Origin: Gammaproteobacteria bacterium
GTDB taxonomy: Bacteria > Pseudomonadota > Gammaproteobacteria > GCA-001735895
Length of the DNA stretch: 39,510 nucleotides
Reading direction: 5' to 3'
Assembly (NCBI GenBank): GCA_024763505.1
Contig: JANTFI010000012.1
Coordinates: forward strand, 1 to 39,510
This document shows positions 1 to 7,753 of the stretch, one piece after another. The translations under genes and the position numbers were made by a program. The number at the start of each line of letters is the position of its first letter. The first letter of the stretch is position 1. Below the pieces are notes generated by a model that saw only the letters and a list, made by a program, of their open reading frames with translations, did not search any database and was not told the origin of the DNA.

Positions 1-511
1 CAAATGAAAAAAGAAATTCATCATATTCTTTTCCTGTTTGTTGTATGAAATCCATCAACACTTGCGATGACGCATCCATCGCTTGCCTTGCACCTGATTG
101 ACGCGCTTCGGTTTCCAGCATTTGCCGATAAACCGGTTGCAATGTATCGGTTAACGAGCGTGAAGGCTTGCGCCTGACGGAGTAGTAGCCGAGCAAGTTA
201 CCGCCACTATCGAGACTGGGCGTGACATTGGCAAAGGTCCAGTAAAAGCCATCGCTGCGGGTTCGGTTTTTGACCAGTCCAATGAATTCGTCGCCCTGTT
301 GCAGGGTTTTCCAGAGCAGTCGAAAAACCGCGCGTGGCATATCGGGATGGCGGATGATATTGTGCGGCTGGCCGAGTAATTCTTCTTCCCGGTAGCCGGC
401 GATTTTCATGAAGATGCGGTTACAATAGGTGATTTTTCCTTTCGGATCGGTTTTGGAAACAATGAAGTCGTCTTCTTCCAGAACGATTTCCTGATGGTTG
501 GACGGGTGCAT
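1..511 (-). CDS. Aer-like PAS-domain sensory protein (3' end outside window)
   Basis: A reading frame of 170 codons with no stop runs from an ATG at 511 off the left edge, so the C-terminus is missing. Residues 10-115 form a PAS domain of the Aer (aerotaxis) type: it begins with an EDDFIVSKTD segment, continues through ITYCNRIF and GQPHNIIRHPDMP, and ends with GYYSVRRKPS. In this family the domain binds FAD or heme and senses redox state or oxygen, signalling to chemotaxis receptors or acting as a receptor itself. The part after the PAS (from about residue 120) is helical and Gln/Ala-rich; whether a methyl-accepting signalling domain follows cannot be seen. A near-consensus sigma-28 promoter at 592-618 supports a motility or chemotaxis role. 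An AGG sits about 8 bases before the ATG. Confidence 0.8.
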   Translation of the reverse strand, partial: MHPSNHQEIVLEEDDFIVSKTDPKGKITYCNRIFMKIAGYREEELLGQPHNIIRHPDMPRAVFRLLWKTLQQGDEFIGLVKNRTRSDGFYWTFANVTPSLDSGGNLLGYYSVRRKPSRSLTDTLQPVYRQMLETEARQSGARQAMDASSQVLMDFIQQTGKEYDEFLFSF

Positions 512-569
512 AGTATTCGCCTGTTCCTGATGAGGTCGGGGAAACATCTTTCCGGGTTGATGATGTGCA

Positions 570-584
570 AGCACTGACAGTGCT
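570..584. promoter_or_regulatory. 15-bp palindrome at the predicted start site of the PAS gene
   Basis: AGCACTG-A-CAGTGCT is a perfect dyad of two 7-base arms around one base. It lies just downstream of the predicted sigma-28 start (about 585). It could be an operator that blocks transcription. As RNA the one-base centre would force the inner pairs open, so a hairpin of about five pairs at the 5' end is the alternative. No family of regulator is suggested by the sequence. Confidence 0.4.
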
Positions 585-591
585 GATGCCC

Positions 592-618
592 TTATCGGCC
601 GCTTCATACTCGACTTTA
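592..618 (-). promoter_or_regulatory. Sigma-28 (FliA) type promoter for the PAS gene
   Basis: On the minus strand the sequence reads TAAAGTCG, then 11 bases, then GCCGATAA. The enterobacterial FliA consensus is TAAAGTTT-N11-GCCGATAA, so the -10 is exact, the spacing is exact and the -35 matches 6 of 8. The predicted start is near 585, giving a leader of about 75 bases before the ATG at 511. FliA drives late flagellar and chemotaxis genes, which fits an Aer-like product. Confidence 0.75.
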
Positions 619-679
619 GTAAAGAGAATGATATTTTGCAGAAAACAACCAGGCCGGAAATCCGCAAGAAGCAGACCCG

Positions 680-1810
680 ATGACCGATCGAATCTTCCAG
701 TCACCGTACGGCGATTTTGAGCTGCAACGACAACCTGTTTTGTCGCGTTTGCCCCTGCGCGCCTGGGATGCTGCCGACGAATATTTGTTGCAGCAGTTGA
801 ACGAGCAGAATTGCCGGCCTGCAAACCCTCTTATCGTGAATGATGGTTTCGGCGCCTTGTCGATAGCAATGCACGCATTCACGCCGCAAAACTGGTCAGA
901 TTCCTGGCTGGCGCAGCAGGCTTGCCGCGAAAACCTACGCATTAATGATGTGGATGAAACGGCCGTGCGCTTTGTGCCCAGCCTGCAATTACCGCAACCC
1001 GAATTTGACCAGGTGCTGATCAAAATCCCCAAAACGCTGGCGTTGCTGGAATATCAGTTGTTGATGCTCAAACCCCTGCTCAAGCCCGATACGCAAATCT
1101 GGTTGGCCGGCATGTCACGTGCGATGCCCTCTTCACTGTGGAAAATGCTCGAACGCATCATCGGCCCGACGCAAACCCTGCCGGCGAAGAAAAAAGCCAA
1201 ACTGATCCAGTTGCAGCTCGATGCATCGTTGTCTGAAGTGGCCAATCCCTACCCGAAATGCTGGCTGCTGGAACAGACTGAATTTGAAATCTGCAACCAC
1301 GCCAATGTGTTTGCGCGCGAAAAACTCGATATCGGCGCGCGCTTCATGCTGCAGCATTTGCCACAAACCGAAGGCGCGGGCGATATCATTGATCTGGGCT
1401 GTGGAAACGGCGTGCTGGGGTTGATGGCGGCAGCACAGAACCCACAGGCCCGCGTGAGCTTTGTCGATGAGTCATTCATGGCGGTCGAATCGGCGCGGAT
1501 CAACTGTCAGCAGTTACAAGATGCGAATGAGCGGCTGCAATTTCAGGTAGGCGATGGCCTGAAGGGTTTTGACGAGAACTCGGCCGACCTCATTCTGTGC
1601 AATCCACCATTTCACCAGCAACAGGCTATTGGTGATTTTATCGCGCGCTCGATGTTCCGGGAATCGGCTCGTGTGCTGCGGCCGGGCGGTGAACTTTGGG
1701 TCATTGGCAACCGTCATCTCGGTTATCACAAAAAATTGAAAAAAGATTTCCGCTCGGTGACACTGATCGCATCCAACAGCAAGTTTGTGATTTTAACAGC
1801 GGTGAACTAA
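680..1810 (+). CDS. rlmG: 23S rRNA (guanine-N2) methyltransferase RlmG
   Basis: A 376-residue protein, close to the 378 residues of E. coli RlmG, which methylates N2 of G1835 in 23S rRNA using S-adenosylmethionine. It has the two-domain layout of the RsmC/RlmG family: a degenerate N-terminal methyltransferase-like half (about 1-195) and a catalytic C-terminal half. The latter shows the SAM-binding motif DIIDLGCGNGVLG at 235-247 and the amino-methyltransferase motif NPPFH at 308-312. The N-terminal SPYGDFELQR is typical of RlmG. The ATG at 680 is preceded only by a weak AAGAAG. The next gene starts 44 bases after the stop and may be co-transcribed. Confidence 0.93.
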   Translation: MTDRIFQSPYGDFELQRQPVLSRLPLRAWDAADEYLLQQLNEQNCRPANPLIVNDGFGALSIAMHAFTPQNWSDSWLAQQACRENLRINDVDETAVRFVPSLQLPQPEFDQVLIKIPKTLALLEYQLLMLKPLLKPDTQIWLAGMSRAMPSSLWKMLERIIGPTQTLPAKKKAKLIQLQLDASLSEVANPYPKCWLLEQTEFEICNHANVFAREKLDIGARFMLQHLPQTEGAGDIIDLGCGNGVLGLMAAAQNPQARVSFVDESFMAVESARINCQQLQDANERLQFQVGDGLKGFDENSADLILCNPPFHQQQAIGDFIARSMFRESARVLRPGGELWVIGNRHLGYHKKLKKDFRSVTLIASNSKFVILTAVN

Positions 1811-1854
1811 AAGGAATCTATAACCCGGTTCGCAGGAAAAACTCGCAGGAAAAA

Positions 1855-3528
1855 ATGAAGGAACTCCAATCACTGTTGCAGCAGATTGAATTGCTGGAAT
1901 CTGCAGAACCCGCCACCGCCAGCCAATTGGCCGAACAATTGTTCTGCTCTGCGCAAACTCTAGGGCAGATAGAATTTCAGGCGCAGGCATTACGGCATCA
2001 GGCTATTTGTGCCGCCTCGATGAGTAAGCTCGGCTCGGCGGAAGCCTTTGCGCGCAATGCCATCGAGCTTTCGGCCGAGCACGCCCTGCAGCAAAATTTC
2101 CTGCTCAGCGTCAACGCTCTGGCGGGCATCATGTTGTTGCAGGCCAAGCATCACGAAGCGTTGAAATTACTCGAAAAATATTTGCAGCAGGCGAGCCAGC
2201 CGGGTTTTGTCTTCGAGCAGGCGCGTTTCCTGAATAATCTCGGCGTGGCCCATGAACGTATGGGCGATTATCCCGGCGCGCTCCGATATTATCTGAAATC
2301 GGTCGAATTGAAACGCAAGTTGTCGGAACCACGTGGGTTGGCTTACAGCCTGCACAATATCGCGCATATTTACCTGTGGATGGAAATGTATCCGGAATCG
2401 CTGAACCACGATCAGGAAGCACTGCAATTACTCGAGAATATCAATGAATTGCGTGGACAGGCCAGTGTATTGAACGGTATGGGAGAAGCGGCCTTTCGCC
2501 AGGGCGATCAGCAAAAATCCGAAGAATTTCATGATCTCGCCATCAGCAGGGCGCGTAAATCGGGCGATATTCGCGAACTGGCCGAATCGTTGTTGCAGCG
2601 GGTAAAATGTTCGGTGTTTCTGAGCTCCTGTGCGCTGGCACGAACTATGCTGGACGAAGCCATGCAATGCTGTCAGACCAGTAATGATCGTCACATGCAG
2701 GCCGAAATCATGCAACAGTCTGCGCAGCTGGATTTATTGCAAGGAAAACATCAGCAAGCGCTGGATACCCTGTTCGAGCTGATGGAGCTGGCACAGCAAA
2801 CGCAGTCGAATGAACAATTATGTCAGGCCTATCGGCTGGCGGCCGAAGTGGCTCAAAAATCGGCGCGTTTCGAAGAAGCTTACCAATACCTCGCGCGCTA
2901 CACCGAGTTGAATGAACAGATCAAGGGCATCAAGGTGGCACAACAGATTCAGGCCATTACCATCCCGCTCGAACTCAAGGCTGCCAAGGCTGAATCCGAG
3001 TTGCTGCGCCTGCGCAATCAGGAGCTGGAAACCCTGAGCCACTTCGATCATCTCACCGGACTTGCCAACCGGCGATTCTTGCAGCAGCAAATGTCGCATC
3101 ACTGGCAGCAGGGCGAACTGGCACTGCTGATTCTGGATATCGATTACTTCAAGCTCATTAATGACCGGTTTTCGCACACGGTCGGCGATCAGGTTTTGCA
3201 GCGGCTCGGAGAAATTCTGCAAAATTGTTGTCCCGAGCAATGTCTTGCTGCACGTTTTGGCGGTGAAGAATTCGTGATTTCATTGCCGGGTTACAAGCTA
3301 GCCCAGGCGGTTTATCTGGCAGATTCGGTTTGCAAAAAAGTACGGCAATTCAGCTGGAAGCAGATATCAGCCGAACTGGCGGTGACGGTGAGTATTGGTG
3401 CTGCTCACAGCGCCGAAGAAAAGACCGTCGACACCTTGCTCGAACTGGCCGACAGCCGCCTGTATCGCGCCAAGCGTAGTGGGCGCAACCGGGTGGTTCC
3501 GGCTGCGCTTGAATTGGATTGCTTCTAA
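1855..3528 (+). CDS. TPR-repeat diguanylate cyclase (GGDEF)
   Basis: The ATG at 1855 has AGGA five bases upstream. An in-frame ATG at 1696 lies inside rlmG and is unlikely to be used. The 557-residue product has no signal peptide or membrane segment. Residues about 40-355 are helical TPR-like repeats, for example FLNNLGVAHERMGDYPGALRYY at 125-146 split over two helices, followed by a short coiled linker (about 370-395). The GGDEF domain covers 396-555, with DHLTGLANRR at 398-407, the metal-binding DIDYFKLIND at 428-437 and the active-site GGEEF at 469-473. It should make cyclic-di-GMP from two GTP, gated by whatever binds the TPRs. The allosteric inhibitory RxxD site normally five residues before GGEEF is absent (PEQC is there), so product inhibition may be lacking. 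Confidence 0.88.
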   Translation: MKELQSLLQQIELLESAEPATASQLAEQLFCSAQTLGQIEFQAQALRHQAICAASMSKLGSAEAFARNAIELSAEHALQQNFLLSVNALAGIMLLQAKHHEALKLLEKYLQQASQPGFVFEQARFLNNLGVAHERMGDYPGALRYYLKSVELKRKLSEPRGLAYSLHNIAHIYLWMEMYPESLNHDQEALQLLENINELRGQASVLNGMGEAAFRQGDQQKSEEFHDLAISRARKSGDIRELAESLLQRVKCSVFLSSCALARTMLDEAMQCCQTSNDRHMQAEIMQQSAQLDLLQGKHQQALDTLFELMELAQQTQSNEQLCQAYRLAAEVAQKSARFEEAYQYLARYTELNEQIKGIKVAQQIQAITIPLELKAAKAESELLRLRNQELETLSHFDHLTGLANRRFLQQQMSHHWQQGELALLILDIDYFKLINDRFSHTVGDQVLQRLGEILQNCCPEQCLAARFGGEEFVISLPGYKLAQAVYLADSVCKKVRQFSWKQISAELAVTVSIGAAHSAEEKTVDTLLELADSRLYRAKRSGRNRVVPAALELDCF

Positions 3529-3607
3529 TACTTATACGCTAAAATACTTACCCCCGCGATTTTGCTTTCTGTAACATTTCGGTCTTGCTAACTTTTGGGG
3601 GATTACC
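3529..3607 (+). promoter_or_regulatory. Leader and possible promoter of the tldD-tldE pair
   Basis: A weak sigma-70-like pair is visible: TTGCTT at 3519-3524 and TAAAAT at 3540-3545, with 15-base spacing. CCCCC at 3551-3555 is complementary to the GGGGG at 3597-3601 that serves as the ribosome-binding site for the TTG start at 3608. The two could pair in the leader. Confidence 0.3.
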
Positions 3608-5041
3608 TTGGATTTAACACGATTACTCGGGCAGATCGATGTACCGGCCGACTGGGTTGGATTGCGCTATGTCGATGAAACCACGACCACGCGCTGGGTG
3701 CGCGATGGCCATCCGCAAGCCAATGACCGCTGCCGCGACCGCGGCATCATGGTCGAAGTGCTGGCCGACGGGCAATTCGCTTATCAGGCGAGCAGCCGGG
3801 TCGATGCCGCTTCGGTGCAGGACGCAGCCGAAAAAGCGCTGGCGATGGCCAAGGCCGCTGCGCCTTATGCGATTCATTCATTCACCGATTCTGCACGCCC
3901 AGCGGCAACCGGTAGTTATCAATCACCGTTCGAGCAAAACGAAAGTGCGATGAACGCCGGCGATATCAATGACTGGCTGCTCAAATCCTGCGAATTGCTC
4001 AAGGTTTCTGACAAGATCGTGTCGGCCAATGCGCTGGCGCGGATCGTCCAGTCCGACCACTACTTTGTGTCCAGCAATGGTAGTCATATCGATCAGCATT
4101 TTCTCATCGTCACCACCGGCTCGATGGCGGTGGCACAGGATGGCCCGGTGGTGCAAACACGTTCCGACAGCGGCATGCGTGCGCGCAGTTGGCAGATCGG
4201 GCTGGAATCGATGGATGAACAACGCATGATCGATGACAGTATCCGAGTCGGCGAGCAGGCGGTGGAATTACTCAGCGCCGAAGAATGCCCGACCGACACG
4301 CGCGACCTGATGCTTGCGCCCGATCAGATGATGCTGCAGATTCATGAAAGCGTCGGCCACCCGCTGGAAATCGATCGCATCCTCGGCGACGAGCGCAATT
4401 ACGCCGGCTGGAGCTTCGTGCGGCTGGATGATTTTGGCAAGCTGCGCTATGGCTCGGATCTGATGAATATCACCTTCGACCCGACCGTGCCGCATGAAAT
4501 GGCGAGTTATGATTTCGACGATGGCGGTGCCAAAGCCGAGCGCGCCTTCATCATCAAGGATGGTATTTTGCAGCGTGGTCTCGGCGGTATTGAAAGCCAG
4601 CAGCGCAGCGGCGTGCCTGGCGTGGCCGATTTTCGCGCCAGCAGCTGGAACCGCGCGCCGATCGATCGTATGGCCAATCTCAATCTGGAGCCGGGTGAGT
4701 CGACGCTGGATGAACTCATCGGCTCGGTCGAAAAAGGCGTGTACATGGAAGCCAACCGTTCGTGGTCGATCGACGATTATCGCAATAAATTCCAGTTTGG
4801 TTGCGAATACGCCAGATTGATTGAAAACGGCAAGCTGACCAAAACGGTGCGAAATCCCAATTACCGCGGTATCTCCAGCCATTTCTGGAAAAGCCTGAAA
4901 GGGGTCGGCAATGCCGATACCTTCGAGGTGTACGGCACGCCGAATTGCGGCAAGGGCGAACCGAACCAGGTGATTCGCGTCGGCCATGCGTCGCCGACCT
5001 GCCTGTTCGAAAACGTGGAGGTATTTGGCGGTGAGCAATAA
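3608..5041 (+). CDS. tldD: TldD-family zinc metalloprotease subunit
   Basis: Starts with TTG at 3608, six bases after GGGGGA; no better start lies nearby. The 477-residue protein carries the TldD zinc motif HExxxH (HESVGH, 246-251) followed by PLEIDRILGDE, and Cys447 in GTPNCGKGEPNQ matches the third metal ligand of this family. TldD with TldE (PmbA) forms a heterodimeric protease with a closed chamber; in E. coli it trims the microcin B17 leader and degrades CcdA antitoxin. Only TldD carries the metal site. The partner gene follows with an 11-base overlap, so the two are translationally coupled. I see no small precursor-peptide gene beside the pair, so the substrate is unknown. Confidence 0.88.
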   Translation: MDLTRLLGQIDVPADWVGLRYVDETTTTRWVRDGHPQANDRCRDRGIMVEVLADGQFAYQASSRVDAASVQDAAEKALAMAKAAAPYAIHSFTDSARPAATGSYQSPFEQNESAMNAGDINDWLLKSCELLKVSDKIVSANALARIVQSDHYFVSSNGSHIDQHFLIVTTGSMAVAQDGPVVQTRSDSGMRARSWQIGLESMDEQRMIDDSIRVGEQAVELLSAEECPTDTRDLMLAPDQMMLQIHESVGHPLEIDRILGDERNYAGWSFVRLDDFGKLRYGSDLMNITFDPTVPHEMASYDFDDGGAKAERAFIIKDGILQRGLGGIESQQRSGVPGVADFRASSWNRAPIDRMANLNLEPGESTLDELIGSVEKGVYMEANRSWSIDDYRNKFQFGCEYARLIENGKLTKTVRNPNYRGISSHFWKSLKGVGNADTFEVYGTPNCGKGEPNQVIRVGHASPTCLFENVEVFGGEQ

Positions 5042-6365
5042 GATGGAACAACATTTCGATGCCGTTTGTGCGGCACTGTTCGATGCACTGAAAGAGTCCG
5101 AGTCACTGTCGATTTCGCTGGGGGGCGAGACCAGCCAGTTTACCCGCGTCAATGGCGACAAGGTACGCCAGACCGGTGCGGTGGATGACATCAGCCTGTC
5201 GCTGGAACTGGTGGCTGATTCGCGTCGCGCTACATCCAGCGCAACCCTGACCGGTGAACGTGAGCAAGACACAGCCATGGTGCAGCAAGAGCTGGAACGT
5301 CTGCGCGCCGAGGCTGCGTTGCTGCCGGTCGATCCCTACATCGTTGCCCCCGCGGCCGGGGAAACCAGCCACAGCGATCAAAGCGGCGATCTTCCGGCTG
5401 CAGCCAACGTGGTTGGTAAACTGCTGCCTGCGCTGGAGGGTGTTGATATTTCCGGCATCTGGGCATCAGGCAGAATTTATCGCGCCAACGCCAACTCGGC
5501 CGGTTCGCGTCACTGGTTTGCCAGCGACAGCTTTTCGCTGGATTACTCGCTAGTCAATCCGGACGAGAAAATGGTCAAGGCGACCTATGCCGGATCGGAG
5601 TGGAATCAGGCCGATTATGAACAATCGATTGCGGCATCCCAGCAAAAACTGGCACTGCTCGACAAACCGTCGATCCAGCTCAAGCCGGGCAATTACCGCA
5701 CGTATATTGCACCTGCCGGCGTATCGGATCTGCTCGGCATGTTTTCGTGGAATGGCTTGAGTGAGTCGGCCATGCAAACCGGCGAATCGGCCTTCCTGAA
5801 GATGAGAAACGAAGCTGTAACCCTGTCGCCGATGTTTTCGCTAAGCGAAGATTTCAGCGCCGGACGTGTGCCGCGATTCAACGACAAGGCCGAAGTGTCG
5901 CCCGAGCGCATCGACTTGATTGCACAGGGAGAATTAAAAACCTGTCTGGTCAGCTCTCGCACGGCCAGTGAATACGGCGTCGAATCGAACAATGCCGCCG
6001 AAGGCGAATATCTGCGCTCGCCGGTGATGGCAACCGGCGATCTGGAAGAACAGGATGTACTGGCCGCTCTTGGCACCGGTGTGTATCTGTCAAATCTGCA
6101 TTACCTGAACTGGAGCGATACCCACGGTGGACGCATCACCGGCATGACCCGCTATGCCTGTTTTTGGGTGGAACAGGGCGAAATCGTCGGGCCGATCGAA
6201 AACATGCGCTGGGACGACAGCTTTTATCACTTCTTCGGCGAACATCTCGAAGCAGTCACGGCGCAAAGCCAGCTCAATCCCGATGTCGGCAGCTATGGTG
6301 GCCGCGAACTCGGCGGCACCGAGTGTCCGGGTATCTTGCTTAATTCGTTTGCATTGACGCTGTAA
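5031..6365 (+). CDS. pmbA: TldE/PmbA-family non-catalytic protease partner
   Basis: I choose the GTG at 5031 because GGAGGT at 5017-5022 lies eight bases upstream; the ATG at 5043 has no such site. The GTG start overlaps the tldD stop by 11 bases. The product (444 residues) belongs to the TldD/PmbA family but has no HExxxH motif, as expected for TldE, which shapes the chamber and substrate path of the heterodimer. Family features include FSLDYSLVNPDEKMVKATYAG near 165-185 and a C-terminal GGRELGGTECPGILL. It is shorter and more divergent than typical E. coli PmbA, so the pair may be a paralogue rather than the housekeeping TldDE. The start is less certain than the identity. Confidence 0.83.
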   Translation: MSNKMEQHFDAVCAALFDALKESESLSISLGGETSQFTRVNGDKVRQTGAVDDISLSLELVADSRRATSSATLTGEREQDTAMVQQELERLRAEAALLPVDPYIVAPAAGETSHSDQSGDLPAAANVVGKLLPALEGVDISGIWASGRIYRANANSAGSRHWFASDSFSLDYSLVNPDEKMVKATYAGSEWNQADYEQSIAASQQKLALLDKPSIQLKPGNYRTYIAPAGVSDLLGMFSWNGLSESAMQTGESAFLKMRNEAVTLSPMFSLSEDFSAGRVPRFNDKAEVSPERIDLIAQGELKTCLVSSRTASEYGVESNNAAEGEYLRSPVMATGDLEEQDVLAALGTGVYLSNLHYLNWSDTHGGRITGMTRYACFWVEQGEIVGPIENMRWDDSFYHFFGEHLEAVTAQSQLNPDVGSYGGRELGGTECPGILLNSFALTL

Positions 6366-6370
6366 CCGGA

Positions 6371-6412
6371 CGCTGGCGCGACCCATAAAGGTCGCGTCAG
6401 CGCTGGTTTTTT
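6371..6412 (+). terminator. Rho-independent terminator after the tldD-tldE pair
   Basis: CGCTGGCGCGACC at 6371-6383 pairs with GGTCGCGTCAGCG at 6390-6402 (13 pairs, one G-U) around a six-base loop, followed by CTGG and a run of six T at 6407-6412. It lies just after the tldE stop and abuts the stop of the convergent pirin gene at 6414. There is no T-run on the other strand. Confidence 0.85.
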
Positions 6413-6413
6413 G

Positions 6414-7256
6414 CTAAAAACTTCCCGCCCGGTAATCGGCAAATGCTTGCTCGATTTCATCCTGTGTATTCATTACAAACGGGCCGCCACGCGCCACTGG
6501 TTGGTTCAGTGGCTTGCCCGCAATCAATAGCAGACGGCTGCCCTGATCGCCGCCTTGCAATGCGATGGTATCACCCCGACCGAGGATCGCGAGGCGGTCT
6601 TTGCGAACCGTGACGGGCTTACCGGTTTCATCGGTTACCAGTGTTTCCCCCTCGATGCCATAGATAAAAGCATTGTGTTCGTCATCAATACGTTCGCTAA
6701 ATTCCGCTCCTGCCTCGAGCGTGATGTCCAGATACAACGGCTCGGTCAGGGCTTGTACCACCGGGCCGCGCGTGCCTTGTGACGTTTCACCGGTGATGAC
6801 GCGAACCTCGGCACCCTCGCGTCGTTCCTGCGGAATCTTTGCAGCATCGAATTCCTGATAAACCGGCGCATCCATCTTGTGTTCGGCCGGCAGATTTACC
6901 CATAGCTGAAAACCTGCCAGCAAGCCGTTTTCCTGCTCCGGCATTTCCGAATGGATAATCCCGCGTCCGGCCGTCATCCACTGGATGCCACCGGCTTCGA
7001 TCACGCCTTCATGCCCGGCATTATCCTTGTGACGCATCTTGCCATTGAGCAGGTACGTGACGGTTTCAAAGCCGCGATGCGGATGCGGCGGAAAGCCGGC
7101 GATATAGTCGTCCGGGTTGTCCGAGCGAAAAGCGTCGAGCAGCAGAAATGGATCGAGCATGTCGAGTGCCGGTTGACCGATGACGCGCACCAGTTCGACA
7201 CCTGCGCCATCCGTGGCGGGCATGCCAGTGATCATTTTTTGGATAAAACGCTGCAT
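6414..7256 (-). CDS. Pirin family bicupin protein
   Basis: A 280-residue bicupin. The iron-binding residues of pirin are all present in the N-terminal cupin: His58 and His60 in PPHPHRGFETVTYLL, and His102 and Glu104 in GRGIIHSEMPEQ. The C-terminal cupin (about 165-260) lacks a metal set, as usual. Bacterial pirins include quercetinases (YhhW type) and proteins that sense redox or modulate metabolic enzymes; the sequence does not decide between these. It is the second gene of a DoxX-pirin operon, with two bases between the genes. That operon diverges from a LysR regulator, a combination common in proteobacteria and suggesting induction by an electrophile or aromatic compound. Confidence 0.9.
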   Translation of the reverse strand: MQRFIQKMITGMPATDGAGVELVRVIGQPALDMLDPFLLLDAFRSDNPDDYIAGFPPHPHRGFETVTYLLNGKMRHKDNAGHEGVIEAGGIQWMTAGRGIIHSEMPEQENGLLAGFQLWVNLPAEHKMDAPVYQEFDAAKIPQERREGAEVRVITGETSQGTRGPVVQALTEPLYLDITLEAGAEFSERIDDEHNAFIYGIEGETLVTDETGKPVTVRKDRLAILGRGDTIALQGGDQGSRLLLIAGKPLNQPVARGGPFVMNTQDEIEQAFADYRAGSF

Positions 7257-7258
7257 GG

Positions 7259-7642
7259 CTATTCCTTGTCCAGCGACCAGGCGCCGGGCCCGAAAGCGAA
7301 TACGAACAGCAGTCCGCCACTGACCGAAAGGTTTTTCAGAAACAGGATCATCTGCATCTGGTCGGTAAAATTAGTATGGAAGATGAGCGCTGCCAGTAGT
7401 GTGAAACCGGCCAGCAGCAAAGCCATTATGCGTGCCTTCCAGCCGATCAGCAGCGCAATTCCGGCACCGATCTCGAGCAGGATGACCAGTGGCAGCAAGG
7501 CTCCGGGTACGCCCATGGCTTGCATGTAGCCCTGGGTGCCTTCGTAACCGCCGATCTTGTTGAATCCGGCCAGAATAAACATCAGCGAAAGCAGGATGCG
7601 TCCGGCTAATGTAGAGATATTTTGCAATTGTGGTGAGTTCAT
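7259..7642 (-). CDS. DoxX family membrane protein
   Basis: The frame is open further upstream, but the ATG at 7642, behind a GGGG purine patch, gives the normal DoxX length of 127 residues; the longer version would run into the lysR gene. Four hydrophobic segments are visible, near 10-28, 47-66, 70-90 and 98-118. Family features are LMFILAGFNKI at 20-30 and LLEIGAGIALLIGW near 55-68. DoxX proteins are small inner-membrane proteins linked to quinone or thiol redox processes, but their exact role is not settled. It is co-transcribed with pirin and faces a LysR gene. Confidence 0.85.
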   Translation of the reverse strand: MNSPQLQNISTLAGRILLSLMFILAGFNKIGGYEGTQGYMQAMGVPGALLPLVILLEIGAGIALLIGWKARIMALLLAGFTLLAALIFHTNFTDQMQMILFLKNLSVSGGLLFVFAFGPGAWSLDKE

Positions 7643-7753
7643 GGAGTTCCCCCTGTTGTTTGGTGAGAGGTCAGTATATTGTTTATAAATTCGCATTAAA
7701 TATGATAATCTTGAAATCACTGTTGCGTAATAACGAACAATATTGAGGGCCAC
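7643..7753. promoter_or_regulatory. Divergent doxX/lysR control region
   Basis: For lysR, TTGTTT at 7679-7684 and TATGAT at 7701-7706 are 16 bases apart. For doxX, the minus strand has TATACT at 7678-7673 with a poor -35, as expected for an activated promoter. A partial dyad GTT-N3-TA-N-TA-N3-AAC at 7722-7738 contains the T-N11-A pattern of LysR-type sites and lies between the lysR promoter and its ATG. It would suit autoregulation. All assignments are by eye. Confidence 0.4.

Noticed and set aside
4268..5278. Minus-strand frame of 336 codons opposite tldD and tldE
   Set aside because: Antisense shadow; it crosses the tldD-tldE junction and shows no domain or ribosome-binding site.
3529..6413. 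Precursor peptide gene for the TldD/TldE protease
   Set aside because: The gaps before and after the pair are only 79 and 48 bases and contain no usable short frame.
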